The notes under the pieces are model-generated. The model ran no database searches. It was not told where the DNA came from and worked only from the letters and a program-made list of their open reading frames with translations. This document shows positions 13,796 to 23,027 of a DNA stretch of 64,000 nt, one piece after another. This DNA comes from Adineta ricciae (Eukaryota > Rotifera > Eurotatoria > Adinetida > Adinetidae), in the NCBI GenBank assembly GCA_905250025.1, contig CAJNOJ010000082.1, forward strand, positions 62,001 to 126,000, written 5' to 3'. The first letter of the stretch is position 1. Every line of letters starts with the position of its first letter. The translations under genes were made by a program, and so were the position numbers.

Positions 13796-15795
13796 TTATT
13801 GCGAACTTCGATCAACATCTTTTAAACCGCCCATACAGAGGTATTTCATGTTAACATAATCATCAATACCATATTTGGAACCTTCACGTCCGAAACCACT
13901 TTGTTTTATTCCACCTTTGATAAAAGAAACAAAAGAATACGATCGGAAAGTGAGAATTGAGATTAGTTACCGAATGGCGCTTCAACGGATGAGATAAGTC
14001 CTTCGTTGATACCGACCATACCAGTTTGAAGTCGTTCTGCCACACGCCAAATTTGTGATAAATCTTGACTATAGAAGTAGCCTAAACAGAACCATTGTAT
14101 CTGATTGATTTTTCGTAAAAGATTGACATACCAGCAAGACCGACATCGACTGAATTCGCAATTTTGATGGCTTCATCTTCTGTCTTAAACCTATTTGAAT
14201 GTAACAGAACTAAGCTGAAGAGAGAGAGAGAGTCTTAGATGGAGTTTACTTGATAAGTGCAGCGATGGGTCCAAATATTTCTTCTTTAGCTACAAGCATT
14301 GATAACTTAACATCAGCGACGACAGTTGGTTGAATGAAAAATCCCGATTCTTTTCCCTTCTTCTCATTTCCACCTAATCAAAAGTACAACCAATCACTTT
14401 TCAAAATTCCTCACTGTTTCTATTCTTACCAGTGACAATTCTTGCTCCTTGTTTTTTAGCATCATCAATAAAATCGATAATTCTTTCGTATTGATCTTTA
14501 TTGATAACCGGTCCTAAATGTGTTCGCTCATCCTGCCCATCTCCCACAATCTGTGCTTTAGCTTTCTTGGTAAACTCGGCAACAAATTCATCATAAATAC
14601 CCTAAAGGGGGATTTCTCATTCAGCTATTTTCAAGCACTCTCATCGTCACCTACATCTTGTACAAGAATTCGATTCGCACACACGCACGTTTGACCGGAA
14701 GCACGAAATTTCGATGCCATTGCTCCTTGCACTGCCTGTTTGACATCAGCAGAATTGAATACTATGAACGGTGCATTTCCACCAAGTTCCAACGATATTT
14801 TTTTCACCGTTGATGCACACATTGCCATGATCTTCTTTCCGACCTCAGCTGAAACATACAGGTTCGATTTGACCTTCACATAGAGATGACTTCTTACTCG
14901 ATCCAGTAAATGACATTTTGGAAATCAGGGGATGCTCGCAAAGAAATTTGCCAATCTCAGCTGATCGTGTACTGGTTAACACATTGAATGTACCATCTGG
15001 AAATCCTGCCTCTTTTGCCAACTAATCAATGAGAAGAAACAAGGTGAGAAAGTAATTTACATTTCTGCTTACATCACAAAGAGCCAGACACGAGTAGGGC
15101 GTGTCTTCTGCTGGTTTAACTACAATCGTACAGCCAGCAGCCAGTGCTGGACCAGCTTTGCGTAGAATCATTGAACTTGGGAAATTCCATGGTGTGATGA
15201 AACCACAGACACCAATTGGCTGACGAAGAACAAATGAACGACGATTTGCTATTCCAACTGGAAGTACATCACCGTGAATACGTTTTGCTTCTTCAGCAAA
15301 CCATTCGATATAACTATAGACTATCAAACTGAGTTTATTTCAATTACTCTTTGTTTTTTACCTTGCACCGTACACAATCTCTCCAGCGGCTTCTTTTACC
15401 GGTTTACCCTATTTATACAATGACCATTTTATTTTCCTTTCGAAAGCCTATCTCACCATTTCAGTTGTCAGGATTTTTGCCAGATGATCTTTATTTTTCA
15501 AAATTAGATCATTAAATTTTCTCATGATGACACTTCGTTCTTTCCCCGTCTTCGTTGACCATTTATTTTGAAATGCATCATACGCTGCTTGAATGGCCTT
15601 TTCGGCATCTTGATTATTGCAATTAGGTACACTACCTACTTCTTCGCCGTTTGCTGGATTATAAACTTTAAAAGTTTCTCCCGTTTGTGATAAAACCCAT
15701 TGACCATTGATATAAGTTTGATTAAAAAAAGAACGCCGAAACAGACGCGTCGATTGATTCAAACGAACTATGGAAAATGATTTTGATGAAAGCAT
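13796..15795 (-). CDS. ALDH5A1: Succinate-semialdehyde dehydrogenase, mitochondrial
   Basis: NAD-dependent oxidation of succinate semialdehyde to succinate, the last step of the GABA shunt, expected in the mitochondrial matrix. Ten exons close in frame at 509 aa: 15457-15795, 15362-15408, 15073-15313, 14898-15021, 14655-14848, 14430-14601, 14250-14373, 14132-14190, 13971-14081, 13796-13914. The first ~25 residues ('[14 protein letters not shown]' then Arg/Phe-rich) look like a mitochondrial presequence. ALDH hallmarks: '[11 protein letters not shown]', 'KPAEDTPYS', 'MSFTGSTEVGKKI', '[11 protein letters not shown]' with general base E271, and '[14 protein letters not shown]' with catalytic C305. 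'[15 protein letters not shown]' near the end is typical of this subfamily. I start at 15795, not at the in-frame ATG at 15843, because a strong acceptor (TTCTTTCAG) lies between them, two bases before the chosen ATG. The upstream gene stops only 22 bp away. Confidence 0.95.
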
Positions 15796-15817
15796 ATCTG
15801 AAAGAAGAATTTCTATT
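15796..15817 (-). promoter_or_regulatory. Intercistronic region with candidate trans-splice acceptor for ALDH5A1
   Basis: Only 22 bp separate the LRR-gene stop codon from the ALDH5A1 ATG. They contain a pyrimidine-rich TTCTTCTTTCAG ending two bases before the ATG. No promoter could fit there, so the likely role is SL addition to the downstream cistron of a polycistronic transcript. Confidence 0.7.
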
Positions 15818-16895
15818 TTATAGATAACACGATAAGAGATCATTGGCTTGATTAGAATCTATGAATCCTATTGGATTAGAAATGACTTTCTCTGTTTTCT
15901 TCATCGGCTTTTTCGATGGACTTGGCTGGCAGGTTGAACAATGCCGAACGAGTTTGATTAAGGCAATTGAATCATCATTATCTACACGACGTCGTTTGCG
16001 ATCTAAATCATGATGATTTCAGAGAAAATAGCTGAGAAAGACAAGATATTTCCGTACAAAAACTATTATCGACTGATGCACTCGACGATTGCAATTGAGG
16101 AATCTTGCCAATCCAACCTCGATTGATAATTTCCTCCCAACTATTCTGCACCGAACAAATACATTCGTAAAGATTGTCGAACTCTCTAACAAATCCCGGT
16201 TTGCCCTAAATATTCACAAAATGTTAATCAAATATTGACTCAATACATCTTTTACATGAAGAGATGCCAGGGAGATATACAAAGTATCAAGTGTTGTTAA
16301 TGATTTGAGGAACCGAGCCGAACGACTGGTAAGATGATTGCCTAGATGAATCCAAACATTTACACGCCTTTACTTAATTGTCGTGTTTACCTTGAAGATG
16401 CAAACTATGCAAGTTACACAATGCTTTGCTTTGAATCCGATGACTTGCAGTCAATAGTCGAATATCATCATCATCTAATCGATTATAAGTTAATCTCAAA
16501 TATTCAATTGTTTCCATTTGACCGAAAATGTTCAAGAACTGTTCTTTCTCTTCCGATGTATATTTCTCCAACGCATGAGAAAAGTCCAATTGAACTAAAT
16601 TTCTATGTACACATTTAAATAAATGAAAGTAAAAATTCGAAGTTAAGATATTCAAATGATTCGCAATAACATAAGAGAAGCTTGTGCAGAATAAGTCACC
16701 ATGATAATCTGTTAACACTTTTACAATTCGTATAAGATCTTCTTGGCTTATAATCGATAGCGATGAATTCATTTTCAGATAACTGTCAAAGATGTTCTCG
16801 ACAAATTCATCTGGGATATATCGAAAGCTTTCGATCGATAGGAAATACTTTCCTAGAACTCGACTGCTGAGCTGCACGAGTGTCGGAATGATCAT
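15818..16895 (-). CDS. Leucine-rich-repeat protein of uncertain family (possibly LRRC42-like)
   Basis: Four exons close in frame at 307 aa: 16391-16895, 16256-16341, 16058-16205, 15818-16002. Leucine-rich repeat units can be read at 'METIEYLRLTYNRLDDDDIR', 'ALCNLHSLHLQGNHLTS' and 'LTTLDTLYISLASLH'. The N-terminal 'MIIPTLVQLSSRVLGKY' block resembles the start of LRRC42/ZYG11-type proteins, but this is only an impression. The C-terminal part is basic ('YRKRRRVDNDD') with a Cys pair and many lysines, perhaps a nuclear localisation signal. No membrane segment or F-box was seen. A CTTTTTCTAG acceptor sits one base before the ATG, and the gene lies 133 bp after STX8 and 22 bp before ALDH5A1, so it is probably an internal operon cistron. 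Confidence 0.72.
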
Positions 16896-17028
16896 TCTAG
16901 AAAAAGATTGCAAGTCATGACAAAAAGTTATGAATCAACATATTTAAATCATCCATTGATTGCTTTTTAAATAATGATAAAAAAAAATGAAATAGATTAC
17001 AGAGAGCGAAAATGGCAAATGTTTAGCA

Positions 17029-17974
17029 TTATTTTTTAAATGGAACGGCAACGATAACGATAATTGCGATGAAGAGAAGTATAATGATGATCCATAGACC
17101 TAATGCTGAAGATTTACGATCGATGGTTTTAACGAGCATTGTTTGCCGTTTAACACGAGAATCGAGTAAACCTGTTCGATCGGTTATGGTATCGATAATT
17201 TCATTGTGACGATCGACTTCAGAATTCATGGCAACACCGATCTCTTTTTGGCGCTTAACAATCGCATGCAAAGCTTCAATGGCTTCATCGTTATCTAAAA
17301 CAAAAAAAAGAATCATTTCGTTCTGTTGAAAAGTGAATTTTTATGCACTTTTTCGTAAATTTGAACGAAGACCAGCAAATTCTTCATTGGTTAAACCTTG
17401 CGTATGTTCGGTTTCGACTGCCGATGCAAACCGGGGATCAATTCGATCGCGTGGCCTAAATGAATAGTTGCTATGGAAATTCTCTTTTTCATAAAGAAAA
17501 CTTACGCATATGCACTGAAACTCTCCCGCATCGTTCTCTCAATTTCGTCTTTCGACTCTTTGATCGTATCAACCAAAGTACGTCGACGGTTCGCTTCCGC
17601 CGTCGTTCTACATAACGTAAATGGAATGAGATCTGAAAGAACAGTGTGTTTTCATGAATTTCTTACACAGCACCATTGCGAGATTGACTAGTTAAATCAC
17701 TGGAAAGTTTGTCAACATCTTTGTTAAACTCTGTCATCATTGTGCGAATCGTCGAAGAGACCTGTAGGAAAATAAATGAGTAGATTCATAGTACAATAAA
17801 GAGCGATTACTTTCGCTCGTTGTGGACTTCCATTTGGCAGTTTTTTCAATTCATTGATTTTCTGATTGATCTCTTGGGAATAGTTTTTACAGCTTTCATA
17901 ATTCTGAAGCCTAAAATAAAGATTCTATCAATATGACACAATTCAGCAGATAAATCTCACCAAATGTTCGACAT
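17029..17974 (-). CDS. STX8: Syntaxin-8-like Qc-SNARE
   Basis: Membrane-anchored SNARE expected in endosomal fusion complexes. Six exons close in frame at 227 aa: 17961-17974 (14 nt), 17811-17910, 17667-17761, 17506-17607, 17349-17455, 17029-17294. The N-terminal half is helical and charged, as in syntaxin N-domains. The SNARE motif is about residues 145-205 ('EALHAIVKRQKEIGVAMNSE', 'DRHNEIIDTI', 'RTGLLDSRVKRQT'), followed by 'DRKSSALG', a ~20-residue hydrophobic anchor and a short 'VPFKK' end. 'RQK-x-G-x-x-x-x-x-E-x-D-x-x-NEIID' and 'DRKSA/S' match the syntaxin-8 pattern better than syntaxin 6 or Vti1. The intron after exon 5 has an unusual GTGCAT donor. A TTTTTTAG acceptor lies 28 bases before the ATG, 92 bp after the GLRX3 stop. 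Confidence 0.83.
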
Positions 17975-18095
17975 TATTGAGTTGTCTCAATGTTCAACTA
18001 ATCTAAAAAATAATCGGAATCGAATATACTTAAGAAACGACCTTTATCTATCGACAATCATTTATTTTCAAAATATCCTTTCTCTTCTCTTCTAT

Positions 18096-19202
18096 TCAAA
18101 CTGCTACACCTTGTCTTTTGGTTAATGTATCAACTAACATTCCATCTTCATTCATTTGCTTTAAAACATCTAAACCTCCGATGAATTGACCATTGACATA
18201 AATCTGTGGGTAGGTTTGCCATGAAGAATATTCTTTTAATTTCTGTCGGACATTTTCATCTTGAAGAATATCGAATGTTTTATAACCGGTTACATTCGCA
18301 CTCGATAGAAGCGCGAGTAATTCTTTCGTGAAACCACATCGCGGCGCTTCAGGTGTTCCTTTGATGAAGAGCATCAACGGCGCTTGATTGATTAAGCTTT
18401 CCAAATATTTTTTCGTCTCTTCATCTAAGACAGGTGGCTTTTGTTCTTTTAACTTCAACTCAAAATCGCCATTTTCGATCATTTGCTTCACTATGTCCAA
18501 TCCACCGATCAATTCTCCTCCGACATATAACTAAAACAGACATTCAGATGTTTGTGTGTACTCGATGATCATAATTACTTGGGGATACGTGTTCCAATTG
18601 GAATATCTCTTCAACTGTTCTCGGACGTTTTGATCAGCAAGAACGTCGAAATAGTCGTATTTGATTTTATGTTCGTCGAGTAAATGACAAGCTTGACGAC
18701 TGAAACCACACTGTGGACTTGCGGGTGTGCCTTTCATGAAAAGAATTATCGGTGATGAATCAAGTAATTGTTTGATTTTATTTTCCACTGGAATCATGGG
18801 TGAGCCGAAATCGGATCTGATTTCTGTTGTTTGAACAACACCGATAGAATTCACGTGAAATTTAATCTTTTTCAGCAAATCACTTTGATTGAATCCATCG
18901 ACACGGTCGATCACTTTCGCTCGATTATAGAAGAGAACAGTTGGCGCAGCATTGACATTGTGCGTATTGAGTAAATCATAGAAATGATCAGCATTTAAAC
19001 GACAAATGGCTAACTGTTGCATAAACTCAGGATCGCGATTGATAGCTGATAAAGCATCATTGACAGTTTTACAAACGGGAATCTGTTCTAATTCAACATG
19101 AACTAACAAGACTTTGTTGATGATCGATGGCTGATGGATGTATTCATCGAACTCTTTCGGAGAATTTATCTGTTGAATATCAGAAGTGTATGGAGTTGCC
19201 AT
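18096..19202 (-). CDS. GLRX3: Glutaredoxin 3 (PICOT), thioredoxin plus two monothiol glutaredoxin domains
   Basis: Cytosolic/nuclear monothiol glutaredoxin that binds and passes on [2Fe-2S] clusters. Two exons (18579-19202, 18096-18530) give 352 aa. Residues 1-120 form a thioredoxin-like domain in which the usual WCxxC-type site is reduced to 'ELEQIPVCKT' with one Cys, as expected for a non-catalytic Trx domain. The first Grx domain has 'FMKGTPASPQCGFSRQ' (C165) and '[20 protein letters not shown]'. The second has 'FIKGTPEAPRCGFT' (C273) and 'YSSWQTYPQIYVNGQFIGGL'. The second site is CGFT instead of the family's CGFS. An acceptor (TTTTATTAG) lies seven bases before the ATG and 203 bp after the U2AF1 stop. 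An AATAAA lies about 35 bases after the stop. Confidence 0.95.
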
Positions 19203-19412
19203 TGACTATCTAATAAAAACAAAAACGATATATAGAATGAAATTTGAGATGTGACGAGGAGTTTTCATCTTTATTCCTCTTCTATTTTTATTTTATATAC
19301 AAAACAGATAGTTAACATTCTTATTAGAATAACACAAAAGATTGAAGAAGCAAGATACTTTCATGCACAGTATGATTCTATTCAGGCACGTCTCGTTGAT
19401 TCCGCTAGCCGA

Positions 19413-20982
19413 TTAACGTCGGCGATTATTATTACGTCTTGCTGGCGATCGGCTGCGAGAACGTGATCTAAACAAAACCAATGTCTACTTCTCGAAAAGC
19501 AAAACTTCGAGTGACACACCGTTTTCGACGTTCACGAAGACGTTTCTTAATATCAGGTGACAATGTCTTGATATGCATAAAATTACAAAAGCCACTTCGC
19601 ATACACTGAAATCAAGCAGATGTAAATCGAACATCAACGTGCAACCAGATCCTTTCTTACCTCTCCTAATTCATACTGTCGACAGCTTGCTTCTTTAAAA
19701 TCTGTTACTGGACTAAACACAACCAAGCAAAGGATAAGCGATTAGATGAAATGTGGTTGATTTCTACCTTAATTCAGCATAGATTGGTTTATGATCGAAC
19801 CATCGTGTGTTTAAATCGTTAACTGCTTGTTCTGCATCTTTTTCATATCGAAACTAAACAAATTAATCAAACGACTTATGGATAAGCAAAGTTTCTGTGT
19901 TCTCTTGCCTTGATATAAATATTTCCGATCAGATGTTCGCCCAGATTGTCACAGACAGTCATTGCTTCGATTTCTCCATACTAAAATCGTATTTATGTAA
20001 AATGAAAAGAATAATTTAAAATGAGGGGAAACACATCAGCCCTAAAAACCTGTAAACACAATGAAAAGTTTGAAATTTTCTTTTTCTTGTTTGTAAGAAA
20101 AACCTTGTGTCGGTTGTTTAGACATCGATCTACCTTGTCTGTCTGTCCTGCAGCTGTTTGAGTAAAAGAAATGAGATTTTCCTGCAAAAATATGACTAGA
20201 TATGTGAGAGAAATAGTTAATATACGTGATAGTTTTTATTCGCTGGATAGGTAGCACAAGATGAGAATGCTGTTGGTTTAAGCCTGCAATAATCGATAGA
20301 ACCTTAGGGAAATAGACGCGACAATAAAAGTCAAAAGGATCAAATCACCGGTGTGCTTTGCTTAGAGGGAAATTGCAAGGAAGGATATCATCGATGGACG
20401 GGAAAACTTACTTTATCTTCAACTTCAGTATAGACTTCTTCATAAAATTCACTAAAATACAACAACGTTATAGGAAAAAGCAGATCTCCGAATAATTTAC
20501 TCGAAGTGTTGCTGAACTTCATGATCGGTATAATTATTTCCAGCATGTTGTTCTATCAAAGGCAGAGAATTAGTACATAAGTAGAAAACTATTCTGTTGT
20601 GTGTGTGTGTGTGTGTACTTACCAAAACCGCCCTCAGGTTTTGGAACCGCATTATTATTTGGATTGAGATAAAGATTTTTCAAAAGAATCGTCTAAAAGT
20701 GAACAAGGATCAAACTTTCAGTTCGATAATTGTCATTCATACTTGACTAAACGTTGGTTTATTATGAACACGTGAACATCTAAATAGTCAATCAAAAGAT
20801 GACAACGATCTGCTTTTCATGAGCTTTCTCACCGTTCACCATGACGGCATGCACCAATTTTGAAATAAAACGAACAATTCACTCTAGATAAACGATGATT
20901 AATCTCGAGATGAAATCAAACAAAACTGACGAACATACTTATCTTTTTCCGTTCCGAAGATAGAAGCGAGATATTCAGCCAT
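19413..20982 (-). CDS. U2AF1: U2AF small subunit (U2AF35)
   Basis: Nuclear splicing factor that reads the AG at 3' splice sites with its large-subunit partner. Eleven exons close in frame at 214 aa: 20939-20982, 20833-20883, 20743-20779, 20623-20692, 20501-20552, 20412-20451, 19909-19980, 19768-19853, 19661-19712, 19520-19605, 19413-19467. Order: 'MAEYLASIFGTEKDKVNC', first CCCH finger ('CSFYFKIGACRHGERC'), U2AF-homology RRM ('EFYEEVYTEVEDKYGEIEAM', 'GNIYIKFRYEKDAEQAV', 'NTRWFDHKPIYAEL'), second CCCH finger ('CRQYELGECMRSGFCNFMH'), then a short RS tail. The intron between 'GNIYIK' and 'FRYEKD' starts with GC (AAG|GCAAGA), a GC-AG intron. The intron at 19981-20411 (431 bp) is far longer than its ~50-90 bp neighbours. 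Confidence 0.97.
20597..20616. repeat. GT dinucleotide microsatellite in a U2AF1 intron
   Basis: About ten GT units within the short intron between the fourth and fifth U2AF1 exons. On the transcribed strand this is a CA run close to the 5' splice site; no function can be inferred. Confidence 0.75.
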
Positions 20983-21462
20983 TCGCTCGTTGTATCAAAC
21001 TTTAGGTAAGAGTTAATGATACGGAAATGTTATCTAAAGCATGAAAACATTCGATAAGAGGTTAATCATCTACTATGTTGAAGCTTGAACGCGATTATTC
21101 GCGTTTTCGTGACAGACGAAAAACGGCGAAGAATTACTGCGACCATTGTCGCTAATATCCATTGTGTCCGGTACATCGATCTTAGCGATATTGTTGGTTT
21201 AGAATTATTCAAAAGATTAAAAGATTTTCCGAAAATTTCATTTCAAATTTTGCTTTGATTGCAATTTGGAAAATTTAGAAAGCAAAAAGGAGTGGAAATG
21301 GGTACACTTATCAAGATGCTGACGACATCTACCGGATATTCCCGCTAATAGTCGTTTTTTTATTTGATCAATGTCAAAAACAGTTGAGAGATAACAACGA
21401 TCAAAATTCCATTAGCAAAATATTTATCGATGAGCTCGACATCGAAAGATTCAAAACAAAAT

Positions 21463-22590
21463 TTATAGATTAATTTCCGATGCTTTTGCAGAACAATCAT
21501 TAGACATTGGATCTACCGATGGCCGAGTATATGGTAACGGTCGATCTCTTTTCACATAATAATCATTCTCATCAGAATCCGATGATGTGACTTGAGTAGC
21601 ACTAAAAACATCTCGAATGCATCGTAGAATCAAAATCATTCGAGAGCATTATCTTACATTCCTGGAATTCGCCTCCGAAGATCATCAGTATACTTCTCCA
21701 TTTGATGACCACGTGCTCGATTGAAAGCTAACGAAACGAACTTCTTCTAAAACTGAATACCAAATAGAACTCACCGGAGATAGCATCGTTAGGTTCTAGA
21801 CCAAAAACTTCGATTAAATATCTAAGTGAACGTAGATTTTTAAAAAGACGAACACAAATATTTGTTACAAAACAATACCTGACAATAAAATAGCCACTTC
21901 GATTAATTCCATGTGTACAATGAATGCCAATGAGTTTGTCTACGAACCGACAAAGAGAAAAGGATTAATACGATGGTTCTACATTCGAGAGAAATGAAGT
22001 ATTTACCATTATGTCGATTGTCTCGTAAGAATGAATCAACCACTCGAAAAAATTTTCGACAACTATGCTCAGGTACATCTTGATGACCAGGCACTCGAAT
22101 TTTACAATATTCAATATCCATATCTTCGACGTCCTGCATAATTTCCTCGTGAAAATGAGAGAATACTTCGAGTAACTCTTACTCGATAGTCGTAATATCG
22201 ATCAGTGTCAGTTAAATCGATGATTAAACCAATTTTACGACCTTGATTTGCTAAACGATCTGTTAAATCGTCCAGAGAGAATCGTTCATCTTCCTGAAGA
22301 TGCCGTAGAATCGACTAAACATCATTCAAAATTCGACATTGATTTTCATTCTCAACAAATTTTCCTATTACTCAACTCTTTTCAAAGGACATTTAAACGG
22401 AATAATCCGTGTATTTTCAATCCACGTATTCAATGGTGTATAATCAAGCCAACTGAATATATAAATACAAAAACGAGTATACCATTGAATTAACACAACG
22501 AATTCTTTACCCTGTTGGTACTTTATTATTAGTACGCCTCCGCCTTTGATGCCTCTCAGGCGTTCTTGATCGTTTGAATGAAGACGACAT
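21463..22590 (-). CDS. DUSP11: DUSP11/PIR1-type RNA 5'-phosphatase
   Basis: Nuclear Cys-dependent phosphatase that removes gamma/beta phosphates from RNA 5' ends. Eight exons close in frame at 236 aa: 22511-22590, 22377-22452, 22183-22293, 22007-22133, 21879-21939, 21775-21821, 21658-21727, 21463-21601. After a basic start ('MSSSFKRSRTPERHQRRRR') come 'WLDYTPLNTWIENTRIIPFK', 'GLIIDLTDTDRYYD', 'VPEHSCRKFFRVVDSFLRDN', the P-loop 'IGIHCTHGINRSGYFIVRYL' with nucleophile C139 and R145, and 'NDAISAFNRARGHQMEK'. 'HCTHGINRSG' with the downstream 'FNRARGH' separates it from protein tyrosine phosphatases and matches DUSP11 rather than the fused capping enzyme, since no guanylyltransferase domain follows. 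The second intron needs a GTTGAG donor. The acceptor TTTCAG lies four bases before the ATG. Confidence 0.93.
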
Positions 22591-23027
22591 TTATCTGAAA
22601 TGGAATTCGCTTACACTCATGTTTCATCAGTGATAGGTACGTCTCTGCGCTGACAGTTTCACTGCGCTGTTTTATTATTTCTTGTTTCAGTATATCAAAA
22701 TTTGCACACACACACACACACAAAAGAAAAAACATTGTTTTTTTCGACAAACACACACAACAATATACATAGAAAAAGACAAAAGAACAAGATGGATATA
22801 CTAAACTAAAAGATCTACCAGACAGACACACACAAAAAATAAGAAATACACGTAAAAAAAGAGAAAGAAAAATGGGAGATAGGAAGCTTCGTAGGATTTA
22901 TATATTTCTTAACGATACAACAAAATCATCGCACATGCATTTGTGACTAGTGATAATGATGATTAATTCTCGAACAAGAACGATAGGCAAACAAAACAAC
23001 TGAAAAATATGTTTTGTTTTGGGATGA
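22591..23027. other. Intergenic stretch, DUSP11 to RalGPS, with CA repeats
   Basis: Between the DUSP11 start and RalGPS stop lie the RalGPS 3' UTR and the DUSP11 5' flank. It holds several CA-rich runs (about 22704-22725 and 22749-22761) and A-rich tracts. No exon chain or gene was seen. Confidence 0.45.

Noticed and set aside
15796-15843. Upstream in-frame ATG extending ALDH5A1 to 15843
   Set aside because: It overlaps the end of the LRR gene and lies before a strong acceptor; the shorter start gives a standard mitochondrial presequence.
19993-20257. Overlapping ORFs in the long U2AF1 intron as an alternative exon
   Set aside because: They do not encode the RRM segment that alternative U2AF1 exons carry in vertebrates and have no in-phase splice sites.
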